A DNA stretch of 64,000 bases from Gallionellaceae bacterium (GTDB lineage Bacteria > Pseudomonadota > Gammaproteobacteria > Burkholderiales > Thiobacillaceae): the NCBI GenBank assembly GCA_028714875.1, contig JAQTLN010000001.1, forward strand, positions 1 to 64,000. The letters run 5' to 3'. The translations under genes were made by a program, and so were the position numbers. Under the pieces are notes generated by a model that did not search any database, was not told where the DNA came from, and worked only from the letters and a program-made list of their open reading frames with translations. This document shows, one piece after another, positions 19,252 through 27,825 of this stretch. The first letter of the stretch is position 1, and the number at the start of each line of letters is the position of its first letter.

Positions 19252-20871
19252 TTATTTTGCCTTGCCGATGATCTCGATTTCCACGCGGCGGTTGGGCGCG
19301 TGGCAAGCCTTCAGTTCCGCGCTCACCAGGTTCTTGTCGCACTGGGTCACCGGCTGGGTGTCGCCCATGCCGCTGGTGATGATGACACCGGGCTTCACAC
19401 CCTTGGCCACCAGATAGGACCTGACCGACTTGGCGCGCGCTTCCGACAGCGCCTGGTTGGACTTGGCCTTGCCGGTGGGATCGGCATGGCCGATCACCTT
19501 GATCTGCTCGATGTCGCCCATGGCCTTGATCTTGGCCACGATCTCATCCAGGCGAGTCTTGCCGTCTTTGGACAGGTTTTTGATTCCGGATTTGCCGGAC
19601 ATGAACAGCGCGTCGCCGGCCAGGATCACCTTGTTGCTTTCCACGGCCGGGGTGGCGACAGGCACGGCCACCACGACCGGCGTCGGCACGGCGACCACTT
19701 TCACCTCGGCTTTGGCGGCGGCGGCCACGGCCTTGGTCGGCTCGGCGGGCTTGGCGGCGGGGGCAGCTTTGGCTTCCGGCGCCGGCGCGGCGGCTACTTT
19801 CACCTCAGCCTTGGGGGCTGCCGCCACGGTCTTGGTTGGCTCGGCCGGCTTGGCGGCGGCGACGGCCTGGACTTCCGGCGCCGGCGCGGCGGCTTCCACT
19901 ACAGGCTTGGTTACTGCAACCGCTTTGGCCGGTTCGGCGGGTTTTGCCGCCTCGACGGTGGCGGGCGGCGTGGCAACGACGGCCTTGGCGGCGGGGGCCG
20001 GGGTCGCGGCGGGCGTGTAGGCCGCGTTCGGGTTGAAGGCCGGAGCGGTCACCGGGAAGGTCGGCATGGTAATGGTGGGAAGGCCGATGTTCGGCAGCGT
20101 CGGCAGCGCGGACAGGTTGATGCCGGGAACGAAGCCGGACAGGTTGCCCAGCATGGCGACCGGGTCCCACATGGCGAAGCTGCCGGCGCCCTGCACGGAG
20201 GGCTGCGGCGCCCAGGTCAGCCAACTGTTGCCGCCTTGGCCGTAGGAGTTCGGGTTCACCACGGCGCCCAGCATGCCGGTGTAAAGCGCCGGGTTGGCCA
20301 TCGTGCCCGCCAGGTTCCAGGCGCGCGGATCGAGACCGGCCATGCCCCAGCGGATATAGGTGTTGGGGTTGATCGTGGACAACAGGGTGTTCAACAACTT
20401 CGGGTCAAGTGGCAGCATGCCCCAGCGCATCAGCTTGCCGGGGTCGCCGAGTTGGGTGAGCAGGGCGATGGTGAAGTTGGGGTCAGCGCTGGCGGCGGCC
20501 CACTTGAGATAGATGTTGGGGTCGGCGAACTGGACCAGGTTGCGCACGGCATCGGGATGCGCGGCGCTATTCATCATGTTCAGCCAGCCGCCCGGGTCCA
20601 TCATGCCGTTCATCATGGCGACATAGAAACCCGGTTCGGTCACGGCGTTGGCCCAGGGCACGAACACCTTGGGGTCCTTGAACGCGGACAGGTTGCGCGA
20701 GAAGTCGGTCATGCGCGCCAGCCACGCTTCCGGGGTCTGCGGCATGTCGCTCTTGGCGGCCGCTTTGGCGGCGGCCTGGCCGGCGAAGGTCGGAATGTCG
20801 GTGGTGCCCATCGCGGCCAGGGCCGGAGTCGCCGCAAGGGCGATCACGACAGTGATCAGCTTCAGTTTCAT
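19252..20871 (-). CDS. OmpA-family protein with repeated N-terminal region
   Basis: The 539-residue precursor has a Sec signal (MKLKLITVVIALAATPALA). Residues about 50-210 contain degenerate repeats of roughly 17-20 residues, each with a DP or NP followed by aromatic residues (FKDPKVFVPW, FADPNIYLKW, GDPGKLMRW, INPNTYIRW, VNPNSYG). Residues about 285-420 form an Ala/Lys/Pro-rich linker with KPAEPTK repeats. The C-terminal 115 residues are an OmpA/MotB peptidoglycan-binding domain (VIGHADPTGKAKSNQALSEA). This suggests a periplasmic or outer-membrane protein anchored to the wall; the repeat region is unlike standard OmpA beta-barrels and I do not recognise it. Confidence 0.8.
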   Translation of the reverse strand: MKLKLITVVIALAATPALAAMGTTDIPTFAGQAAAKAAAKSDMPQTPEAWLARMTDFSRNLSAFKDPKVFVPWANAVTEPGFYVAMMNGMMDPGGWLNMMNSAAHPDAVRNLVQFADPNIYLKWAAASADPNFTIALLTQLGDPGKLMRWGMLPLDPKLLNTLLSTINPNTYIRWGMAGLDPRAWNLAGTMANPALYTGMLGAVVNPNSYGQGGNSWLTWAPQPSVQGAGSFAMWDPVAMLGNLSGFVPGINLSALPTLPNIGLPTITMPTFPVTAPAFNPNAAYTPAATPAPAAKAVVATPPATVEAAKPAEPAKAVAVTKPVVEAAAPAPEVQAVAAAKPAEPTKTVAAAPKAEVKVAAAPAPEAKAAPAAKPAEPTKAVAAAAKAEVKVVAVPTPVVVAVPVATPAVESNKVILAGDALFMSGKSGIKNLSKDGKTRLDEIVAKIKAMGDIEQIKVIGHADPTGKAKSNQALSEARAKSVRSYLVAKGVKPGVIITSGMGDTQPVTQCDKNLVSAELKACHAPNRRVEIEIIGKAK

Positions 20872-21148
20872 GTCGATTCCTTTTCGAAAAATACTTGAAA
20901 AAACAGGGTATTAGATATTTGTTGCATTCTAACAACAGCCGCTTTGTCGGGTAAACCGGGAGTCGATTCCAATGGTTAATTAGCGGCTGCGGTGTTGCGG
21001 ATTGTTTCGCCATGGACCCGATTCCCTGTGGCCGCGTCTGATTTCCGCGGGAAATCGCGGTTCCTCCTAAAGATTTTCCGTGACGCGCCGATTAAGGCGC
21101 CATCAATACGCGCAGCGTTCCATCAACAGAAACAACGGAGATTTCCGC

Positions 21149-21718
21149 ATGGAAGAGAACAGCAGTTTCACGGTTCCCCCCTCTACCGCCGCGCGCCCCG
21201 ACCTCGACTGGAGCCAGGTGCGCGAGACCATCATGATGCTCAACCTGGCGGTGGCCCAGATCGAGATGGCGCTGAAGGAGTCGAGTGGTTCGGTCGACGT
21301 GCTCACCAATTCCTTTACCGACATCTACGGTAACCTCATGGCGCTGGTGCAGGAGGCCAAGTTGCTGCCGGATTCGCCGGTGAAGCAGACCATCGAGGAA
21401 AGTGGCGCCACCGCCTCCGGGCAGATGCAGCATGTCATCGTCGCCTTTCAGTTTTATGACCGCCTCTCGCAGCGGCTTTCCCATGTCTGCCGCAGCCTCG
21501 ACGACCTCACCGGCATCGTCAACGAGCCCGCCCGACTCTATAACCCGTTTGCCTGGCATGCGTTGCAACAGAAAATTCGCTCCAAGTACACGATGGAAGA
21601 CGAAAAGCTGATGTTCGACACCCTGCTCCAGACTGGAGACGTGCAGGCCGCGCTGGACAAATTCGTTTCCGTCAAACAACACGAGGCCGGCGATTCGTCG
21701 GATATCGAGCTGTTCTAA
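21149..21718 (+). CDS. Conserved helical protein, unknown
   Basis: A 189-residue soluble, mostly helical protein. A central segment, HVIVAFQFYDRLSQRLSHV (about 97-115), looks like a conserved core, but I cannot assign it to a named family. The helical, Gln-rich character resembles proteins that contact chemotaxis or signalling partners; this is only an impression. The ATG at 21149 has an ACGGAGAT site 5 bases upstream, which favours it over a longer reading. It stands alone between the OmpA-like gene and nudB. Confidence 0.65.
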   Translation: MEENSSFTVPPSTAARPDLDWSQVRETIMMLNLAVAQIEMALKESSGSVDVLTNSFTDIYGNLMALVQEAKLLPDSPVKQTIEESGATASGQMQHVIVAFQFYDRLSQRLSHVCRSLDDLTGIVNEPARLYNPFAWHALQQKIRSKYTMEDEKLMFDTLLQTGDVQAALDKFVSVKQHEAGDSSDIELF

Positions 21719-21795
21719 TTCGTCTGAAATCGCTAGGTGTTGGCAACGCCAAGCGGAGATAGTCCGGGCCTACCCACCACCCTTCGTGAGGTCCG

Positions 21796-22230
21796 ATGTT
21801 CAAGATTCCCGTTTCCGTCCTGGTCGTCCTCCATACCCCGGACTTGCAAGTGTTGCTACTGGAGCGCGCCGATGCGCCCGGTTTCTGGCAATCGGTCACT
21901 GGCAGTCAGGATGCCGGCGAAACCCTGCGTGAAACGGCCGTCCGCGAAGTGCGCGAAGAGACCGGGCTGGATGCCGCGCAATTCGTGTTGAGCGACTGGA
22001 ACCAGCAAAACCAGTTTGAAATCTACGCGCGCTGGCGCCACCGCTACGCACCCGGCGTCACCCACAACAGCGAGCATGTATTCGGCCTGCTGCTGCCCGA
22101 AGTGTTGTCAATCACCCTCTCCCCGCGCGAACACCTGGACCAGCTCTGGCTACCCTGGCGGGAAGCGGCGGAGAAGTGTTTTTCCTGGAGCAACGCGGAA
22201 GCGATACGCAAGCTGGGCGAGGGGCGATAG
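21796..22230 (+). CDS. nudB: Dihydroneopterin triphosphate diphosphatase NudB
   Basis: NudB removes pyrophosphate from dihydroneopterin triphosphate, an early step of folate synthesis. The 144-residue protein is a single Nudix domain. The Nudix box runs from GSQDAGETL to REVREETGL (about residues 35-57) with the catalytic glutamates of REVREE. The start MFKIPVSVLVVLHTPD and the segment FWQSVTGS match NudB rather than other Nudix hydrolases. A C/G-run repeat follows the stop directly. Confidence 0.85.
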   Translation: MFKIPVSVLVVLHTPDLQVLLLERADAPGFWQSVTGSQDAGETLRETAVREVREETGLDAAQFVLSDWNQQNQFEIYARWRHRYAPGVTHNSEHVFGLLLPEVLSITLSPREHLDQLWLPWREAAEKCFSWSNAEAIRKLGEGR

Positions 22231-22237
22231 CCGGTCT

Positions 22238-22280
22238 CCCCCCTTTCCCAAAGGGGGGCGGGGGGGGATTTCTCGGGTGA
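22238..22280. repeat. C/G-run palindromic element, left part
   Basis: CCCCCCTTTCCCAAAGGGGGG followed by a second G-run and ATTTCTC matches the left arm of the full copies. The right arm is not recognisable further on, so this is a partial copy between nudB and comF. Confidence 0.65.
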
Positions 22281-22340
22281 TGGCGGCGCGCGTTCCCCCA
22301 TCTCCAGCCGTTCCCCTCCGGGTAATGGGATGCACTCTGT

Positions 22341-23072
22341 CTATCTGTGATGTTCCAACGTCCGCGCCACCACCCAGGCTCTGACCTCCACCGCGCCGGC
22401 GCGGCGCGCGGCTTTCGCTAGCTCATTCAGGCTGCTGCCGCTGGTCATGACATCGTCGAGCAGGGCGATGCGTTTTCCCGTGAGGTCTTCATCACAGACG
22501 AAGGCGCCGCGCAGGTTGCGCTTTCTCGCCTTGAGGTCGAGGCCGGCTTGCGGCGATGTTGCACGCACGCGCCGGCAGGCGTGGTGGCAGGGCAGGTTCA
22601 GCCGCTCGCCCAGGCGCCGCGCGATTTCCAGCGCCTGGTTGAAGCCGCGTTCACGCAGCCGGGCAGGGTGCAGCGGCATCGGGACGATGAGGTCGGGAAG
22701 CGGTCGCTTCGCCAGGCGCAGCGCCAGCGCTTCGGCGAACGGTTCCGCCAGTTCCTGCGCGCCGCCGTACTTGCAATGCTGAATCAGCACATCGAGCGGG
22801 AAAGCGTAGCGGTAAACCGCCTCGCAATACTCGAACAGCGGCGGTTTCTTCATGCAGGCGCCGCAGAGCAGGCCGCCGGGGGAGGGCAGGGCGCATTGCG
22901 GGCAGCGTTCCGCCGGTAAATGCGGCAAGTCGTCGGCGCAGGCGGCACAGAGCAACTTGCCGCGTACCCGAGCGCCACACAGCACACAGGGTTGCGCAAT
23001 GCCTGTCTGCATAATATGTAGGCAGTTGTTCAGAAGTGTTGCTACCGGGTTTGACAAGCATCCTCCCTTCAC
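22341..23072 (-). CDS. comF: ComF family phosphoribosyltransferase-like protein
   Basis: ComF proteins are linked to DNA uptake and single-strand DNA handling in transformable bacteria. The 243-residue protein has an N-terminal four-cysteine zinc finger (CVLCGARVRGKLLCAAC, then CPQCALP and CGAC) and a C-terminal PRPP-binding loop (IALLDDVMTSGSS near 200-212). The GTG start given makes the longest product; the ATG at 23010-23012 (MQTGIAQPCVLCG) is also possible and sits closer to the zinc finger. It is convergent with nudB and divergent from the next gene. Confidence 0.85.
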   Translation of the reverse strand: MKGGCLSNPVATLLNNCLHIMQTGIAQPCVLCGARVRGKLLCAACADDLPHLPAERCPQCALPSPGGLLCGACMKKPPLFEYCEAVYRYAFPLDVLIQHCKYGGAQELAEPFAEALALRLAKRPLPDLIVPMPLHPARLRERGFNQALEIARRLGERLNLPCHHACRRVRATSPQAGLDLKARKRNLRGAFVCDEDLTGKRIALLDDVMTSGSSLNELAKAARRAGAVEVRAWVVARTLEHHR

Positions 23073-23120
23073 GCACCATGCCGCGCCTTGAATTCCGACT
23101 TTTCCATGTACAGGCCCTCA

Positions 23121-23567
23121 ATGTCCGAGAACGAGAAACAACTCATCACGGCGGCATCCTGCCTGCGCAGTTCACGCATGTTCAATTATCTGGCGGTCGG
23201 CACCACGATGTTGTCGGCGTCGCTGTTCAGTCTGGGCCTGATGATCGCCGACAAGAAGATGGCATTCCTGCCGATGGCGATGTCGCTGCCGCCGGTCATG
23301 ATCTGGCTGGCGTTTTCCATTTTTGTTTACGCCGCGATTGCCCACCATCCCGACCCGATTGTGCGTCATTACACCAAGTGGGCAGGCTATCGCTACTACG
23401 CCGTGGTGGGCACGCTGGTGGTGTTTGCCAACGACCTCGCCCATTTGCCTACCGGCTGGCCCGGGGTATACGCGCTGATGGTGGTCACGCTGGTGCCCTG
23501 GGCACTGTATGACATCTGGAAAGCCGGTCGCGAGGACTGGAAAGACATTGAAGTGGAGAAGCATTGA
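23121..23567 (+). CDS. Integral membrane protein, unknown
   Basis: A 148-residue protein with about four hydrophobic segments ([44 protein letters not shown] and [14 protein letters not shown]) and a charged C-terminus. I do not recognise the family. The start could instead be ATG 23106 or TTG 23088; the chosen one has AGG 10 bases upstream. Its stop overlaps the bioB start (TGATG), so it is translationally coupled to biotin synthesis, but no role in it is implied by the sequence. Confidence 0.65.
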   Translation: MSENEKQLITAASCLRSSRMFNYLAVGTTMLSASLFSLGLMIADKKMAFLPMAMSLPPVMIWLAFSIFVYAAIAHHPDPIVRHYTKWAGYRYYAVVGTLVVFANDLAHLPTGWPGVYALMVVTLVPWALYDIWKAGREDWKDIEVEKH

Positions 23568-24553
23568 TGACCGACCTATCTCAACCCGTTGCCGCCAAGG
23601 CCTGGTCTTTGGCCGAGGTGGAAGCGCTTTACGCGCTGCCGTTCAACGACCTGCTGTTCCAGGCACAAAACATCCACCGCCAGACTTTCGACCCCAACGC
23701 GGTGCAGCTTTCCACCCTGTTGTCGATCAAGACCGGTGGTTGTTCCGAGGATTGCGGTTACTGCTCGCAATCCGCGCGCCACGATACCGGCCTGGAACGG
23801 GAGAAATTGCTCGATGTGCCGGCCGTGGTGGAGGCCGCGAAGGCCGCCAAGGAGGCCGGTGCCACCCGTTTTTGCATGGGCGCGGCCTGGCGCGGCCCGA
23901 AGGACAAGGACCTCGGCGCCGTCGCCGAGATGGTGCGCGAGGTCAAAGCGCTGGGTATGGAAACCTGCGTCACCCTGGGTATGCTGAAGCCCGGTCAGGC
24001 GGAACAACTCAAGGAAGCCGGGCTCGATTATTACAACCACAATCTGGATACCGCCGCCGAGTTCTACGGCCAGGTCATCACCACCCACACCCACAATGAC
24101 CGCCTGAATACCCTGACCCAGGTGCGCGAGGCCGGCATTCATGTCTGCTGCGGCGGCATCATCGGCATGGGCGAGAGCCGCCGGATTCGCGCCGGGCTGG
24201 TCATGGAACTGGCCAACCTGAACCCGCAGCCGGAATCGGTGCCGATCAATATGCTGGTCAAGGTGCCGGGCACGCCGATGGCGCAAGGCGCGGACCTCGA
24301 CCCGTTCGAGTTCGTGCGCACCGTCGCCGTGGCGCGCATCACCATGCCGGCCTCGCATGTCCGCCTCTCCGCCGGCCGCCAGGAACTGGGTGAGGCGGTG
24401 CAGGCCCTGTGCTTTCTGGCCGGCGCCAATTCGATTTTTTGCGGTGACCGCCTGCTCACCACCGGCAACCCGGAAGCCGACGCCGATAACGCCCTGTTCA
24501 GCAAACTCGGCCTGCATGGCGAGCCGGTCCAGGGCCGGCGCTGCGCGAGCTGA
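23567..24553 (+). CDS. bioB: Biotin synthase BioB
   Basis: BioB is the radical SAM enzyme that inserts sulfur into dethiobiotin. The 328-residue protein carries the radical SAM cluster motif CSEDCGYC near residue 50, then [10 protein letters not shown] near 103 and the family segment [11 protein letters not shown] near 160. ATG at 23567 follows GGAGAAGC and overlaps the previous stop. bioF, bioH, bioC and bioD follow on the same strand, interrupted by repeats, so the pathway from pimeloyl-ACP methyl ester to biotin is encoded here, although bioA is not in the window. Confidence 0.96.
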   Translation: MTDLSQPVAAKAWSLAEVEALYALPFNDLLFQAQNIHRQTFDPNAVQLSTLLSIKTGGCSEDCGYCSQSARHDTGLEREKLLDVPAVVEAAKAAKEAGATRFCMGAAWRGPKDKDLGAVAEMVREVKALGMETCVTLGMLKPGQAEQLKEAGLDYYNHNLDTAAEFYGQVITTHTHNDRLNTLTQVREAGIHVCCGGIIGMGESRRIRAGLVMELANLNPQPESVPINMLVKVPGTPMAQGADLDPFEFVRTVAVARITMPASHVRLSAGRQELGEAVQALCFLAGANSIFCGDRLLTTGNPEADADNALFSKLGLHGEPVQGRRCAS

Positions 24554-24556
24554 CTT

Positions 24557-24660
24557 TCTCCCTCTCCCTCCGGGAGAGGGCCGGGGTGAGGGAACGGCGG
24601 TTGGTTTGAACAGCCCGTGTTCCCTCTCCCCCAGCCCCTCCCCCGGAGGGGGAGGGGAGC
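24557..24660. repeat. CCCTCTCCC-type palindromic repeat between bioB and bioF
   Basis: TCTCCCTCTCCCTCCGGGAG at the left is followed by GAGGGCCGGGGTGAGGG, and TTCCCTCTCCCCCAGCCCC with CCCCCGGAGGGGGAGGGG at the right. The two halves are inverted copies, each a hairpin. This type is common between genes in many proteobacteria. Confidence 0.7.
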
Positions 24661-24670
24661 TACCCTCCCC

Positions 24671-25962
24671 ATGCTCCCCAGCCAACTCCAATCCGCTCTC
24701 GTTGATCTCGACACGCAAGGCCTGCGCCGTCGCCGCCGCATGCTGGACGGCACCCAGGGCGCGCGGGTGACGGTGGACGGACGCGAATACCTGTCCTTCT
24801 CCAGCAACGATTACCTGGGCCTGGCCGGGCATCCGACCATCGCCGAGGCGGCGCGCCAGGCCGCAGCCGCCGTCGGCGTGGGTGCCGGCGCCGCGCATCT
24901 GCTCACCGGCCACCACCGCCTGCATCACGAACTGGAACTGGAACTCGCGGCTTTTGTGGGCATGCCGGCGGCACTACTGTTTTCCACCGGCTACATGGCC
25001 AATCTGGGCGTGATCCAGGCCTTGCTCGACCGCTACGGCGAAGTGTTCGAGGATCGTCTCAACCACGCTTCCCTGGTCGATGCCGCCCGCTTGTCACGCG
25101 CCAAGCTGACCCGTTATCCGCACCTGGATTTGGTGACCCTGGAGCGGCAACTCGCCGGCAGTAGCGCGAAGGTGAAACTCATCGCCACAGACACAGTATT
25201 CAGCATGGATGGCGACCTCGCCCCGGTGGCCGAACTGCTGGCCTTGGCGGAGCGTTACGACGCCTGGCTCTATCTGGATGACGCGCATGGCTTCGGGGTG
25301 CTGGGGGAGGCGGGCGAGGGCGCTACTTCGCTGTTGGTCGTTCAAGGTCGGGAGATCGCGCCAAGCGAGACGTTCCCCCCCCTTTCCCAAAGGGGGGGTG
25401 GGGGGGGTTTCTTCAACGGTGGCGTGACCACGAAAGTCGCTAAAACCCCCCCCCCCCCTTTGGAAAAGGGGGGGGCTTCCCGCCACGCCTCATCTACCTC
25501 GCCACCCTCGGCAAGGCGGCCGGCGTTTCCAGCGCTTTCGTGGCGGGTAGTGGCGAGCTGATCGAGTGGCTGGTAAACAAGGCGCGCACTTATGTTTACA
25601 CCACCGCGCAGCCGCCTTTGCTGGCGGCGGCGGTGAGCGCCAGCCTCAAGCTGATTGCCGGTGAAACCTGGCGGCGCGAACGCTTGCGCGAACTTGTCAC
25701 CCGCCTGAAAGCTGGGGTAGTGGGACTACCCTGGCCGTTGATGCCTTCCGATACACCGATACAGCCCTTGCTGGTGGGCGATCAACACGCCGCCCTGGCG
25801 TTGGCCGAGGGGTTGAAACAGCGCGGCATCCTGATTCCCGCCATCCGCCCGCCGACCGTGCCTCAGGGTTCCGCGCGTCTGCGCATTTCGCTGTCCGCCG
25901 CGCATACGCTCGTGGATGTGGATGAATTGCTGACCGCCCTGCATGAGTTGGCGCATGACTGA
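24671..25962 (+). pseudogene. bioF: 8-amino-7-oxononanoate synthase BioF, interrupted by a repeat and frameshifted
   Basis: BioF condenses pimeloyl-ACP with alanine, a PLP-dependent step. The first part from ATG 24671 has FSSNDYLGL, the HLLTGHHRLHHELE segment and LDDAHGFGVLGE (PLP-binding Asp and His). The second part, in the other frame, has LATLGKAAGVSSAFVAGS, which includes the PLP lysine, and runs to the stop at 25960-25962. Between them a C/G-run element (25375-25475) has inserted, and the reading frame shifts by -1; both frames are open within 25444-25475 through a 13-base C-run and an 8-base G-run. It is either a pseudogene, expressed by slippage on the homopolymers, or intact with a base-count error in the assembly. 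The bioH start overlaps the end by 8 bases. Confidence 0.85.
25375..25475. repeat. C/G-run palindromic element inserted in bioF
   Basis: This copy has CCCCCCCCTTTCCCAAAGGG at the left and a 13-base C-run, TTTGGAAAA and an 8-base G-run at the right. It lies between the PLP-contact segment DDAHGFG and the PLP lysine segment of BioF, where family members have a variable loop. Its centre, AAAGTCGCTAAAAC, resembles the GTCGCTAAATC of the copy at 3208. Confidence 0.85.
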
Positions 25963-26704
25963 TACGGTGTTTCTGCATGGCTGGGGGCTTTCCAGTGTGG
26001 TCTGGGCCGAGACCCTCACCACACTGCGTGGTGAGGGCTCGCCGGCGAGGGCGCCGGCGCTACATCCCGATCTGCCCGGCTATGGTGCCGCGCCGAGTGT
26101 GTTGCCCTACAGCGCCGAATCCCTGGCCGACGCCCTGGCGGAGAACATCGCCGCTCCGATCAATCTGGTCGGCTGGTCCATGGGCGGCATGGTCGCGCTG
26201 GCGCTGGCGGCGCGGCATCCGGACAAGGTGGCGCGACTGGTGCTGGTGGGCACTTCGCCCGCCTTCGCCGCACGCGCCGACTGGCCGCACGGCATGGCGC
26301 CGGACGTCCTGGGCGAGTTCGCGCGTTCCCTGGCCCAGGACTATCGCGCCACCTTGCTGCGTTTCCTTTCCTTGCAGGCGCGCGGCGGCGACGCGGCGCG
26401 GGCGGTGATCGTCCAGTTGCGCGCGCGCATGCAGGCCCAGGCCGAGCCGAATCCGGAGGTGCTGGCCGCCGGCCTGGAATTGCTGCGCGCAGTCGATCTG
26501 CGCGATCAGGTCGCGCAAGTGCGCTGCCCCACACTGGTGGTGCACGGCGCCTATGACACGCTGTGCGCGCCCGAAGCCGGCGCCTGGCTGGCGGAGCATC
26601 TGCCGAATGGCCGCCTGGCCCCGCATGAACGCGCCTCCCATGCGCCATTCCTGTCGCACCCGGACTGGTTTGTCGCCACCCTCAAGGAATTTCTGCATGG
26701 ATGA
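25955..26704 (+). CDS. bioH: Pimeloyl-ACP methyl ester carboxylesterase BioH
   Basis: BioH removes the methyl ester from pimeloyl-ACP to release the BioF substrate. The 249-residue alpha/beta hydrolase has the nucleophile elbow GWSMGG near residue 66, FLHGWGL as the oxyanion strand, and the catalytic His in ERASHAPFLSHP near 228. The region between VVWAETL and DLPGYG is longer than in other BioH proteins because two hairpin sequences at 26013-26037 and 26041-26063 are read in frame. ATG at 25955 overlaps bioF, and the stop overlaps bioC by 8 bases. Confidence 0.88.
   Translation: MTDTVFLHGWGLSSVVWAETLTTLRGEGSPARAPALHPDLPGYGAAPSVLPYSAESLADALAENIAAPINLVGWSMGGMVALALAARHPDKVARLVLVGTSPAFAARADWPHGMAPDVLGEFARSLAQDYRATLLRFLSLQARGGDAARAVIVQLRARMQAQAEPNPEVLAAGLELLRAVDLRDQVAQVRCPTLVVHGAYDTLCAPEAGAWLAEHLPNGRLAPHERASHAPFLSHPDWFVATLKEFLHG
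26013..26063. repeat. Two palindromes within the bioH coding region
   Basis: CCCTCACCAC-ACTGC-GTGGTGAGGG at 26013-26037 is a perfect 10-base inverted repeat. It is followed at 26041-26063 by GCCGGCGAGGGCGCCGGCGC with TAC, which belongs to the GCGCCGGC family at 6299, 31436, 52689 and 58388. Both are translated in frame in BioH. Confidence 0.75.
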
Positions 26705-27599
26705 CCGCCTGAAGCGTGCCATCCGCCGTTCCTTTGAACGCGCCGCGACGACTTATGACGAGGCCGCCTTCCTGCAACAGGAAGTGGCGCGCCGCCTGGA
26801 CGACCATCTCGATGGCGTGAAAGTCGATCCCGCATTGATTCTGGATGCCGGTTGCGGTACCGGCTTTGCCTTTGATCTGCTGAAAGCCCGCTTCCCCAAG
26901 GCCCATGTCATCGGCCTGGACATCGCCCACGCCATGCTCCGTCAGGCCCATGCCCGTCACGGCCGACCGAGCGGCTGGCGTGGCATCCTCTCGCGCTTCA
27001 CCGACAGCACTCGCCTCACGCCGGTCTGCGCCGACCTGGAACGCCTGCCGCTGAAAAGCAACAGCATCGACCTGGCCTGGTCCAGCCTCGCCTTGCAGTG
27101 GATGGACGATCTGGAAGCGACCTTCCGCGGCGTGCATCGGGTCATGAAGCCGGGAGGCCTGTTCCTGTTCGCCAGCTTCGGGCCGGACACCTTGAAGGAA
27201 TTGCGCGCGGCTTCCAGCGGCGTCGATGGCCATCACCACGTCAACCACTTCATCGATATGCACGATGTCGGCGACGCCCTGGTGCATGCCGGGTTCAGCC
27301 ATCCAGTGATGGAGATGGAGCACGTCACCCTGACCTACACCGAGTTGAACGGCCTCATGCGCGACCTCAAGGCGATCGGCGCCCACACCGTCAAACAGGG
27401 CGCGCGCAGCGGCTTGATGGGAAAAACAGTGTGGCGCCGGCTGGCGGAAAATTACGAACGCTTCCGCCAGGATGGCCGCCTGCCCGCCACCTACGAAGTG
27501 GTCTACGGCCACGCCTGGGCCGGCGCGAAAGACCGCCTGGAAGACGGCCGCCAGATCATTCAGATGAAGATGACCAGCCGGAAAGGCGGGCTGCGCTGA
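26697..27599 (+). CDS. bioC: Malonyl-ACP O-methyltransferase BioC
   Basis: BioC methylates malonyl-ACP so that fatty acid synthesis can build the pimeloyl chain. The 300-residue class I methyltransferase begins RAIRRSFERAATTYDEAAFLQ, the typical BioC N-terminus. Its SAM motif LDAGCGTG lies near residue 49, and LPLKSNSIDLAWSSLALQWM lies near 117. ATG at 26697 overlaps the end of bioH. C/G-run repeats follow and precede bioD. Confidence 0.92.
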   Translation: MDDRLKRAIRRSFERAATTYDEAAFLQQEVARRLDDHLDGVKVDPALILDAGCGTGFAFDLLKARFPKAHVIGLDIAHAMLRQAHARHGRPSGWRGILSRFTDSTRLTPVCADLERLPLKSNSIDLAWSSLALQWMDDLEATFRGVHRVMKPGGLFLFASFGPDTLKELRAASSGVDGHHHVNHFIDMHDVGDALVHAGFSHPVMEMEHVTLTYTELNGLMRDLKAIGAHTVKQGARSGLMGKTVWRRLAENYERFRQDGRLPATYEVVYGHAWAGAKDRLEDGRQIIQMKMTSRKGGLR

Positions 27600-27687
27600 T
27601 GCCTCATGTCTCGCGGTGTATTCACCCTTGCAAGGTGCCATATGTGTTGACGGTTGCTATGAGTGAAAGCGCTTGGCGGCGTGGCTT

Positions 27688-27783
27688 CCCCCTTTTTCAA
27701 AGGGGGATTGAGGGGGATTTAGCGACGTTCGCCAGCGCGGCGGCCTCAGAAATCTCCCCCAACCCCCCTTTGAAAAAGGGGGG
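27688..27783. repeat. C/G-run palindromic element, best-preserved full copy
   Basis: The left arm CCCCCTTTTTCAAAGGGGG with ATTGAGGGGGATTT and the right arm AAATCTCCCCC to TTTGAAAAAGGGGGGA are near-perfect reverse complements over about 33 bases around a 30-base centre. It lies between bioC and bioD. Confidence 0.85.
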
Positions 27784-27825
27784 AGTCATGGCTCACGTCC
27801 GCCTGGGAAATAAAAGGGGGGAAGC

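Noticed and set aside
19099-20898. A 599-codon plus-strand frame opposite the OmpA-like gene
   Set aside because: The product is a Gly/Arg/His low-complexity sequence and arises from antisense reading of an Ala/Lys/Pro-rich gene, so it is a shadow.
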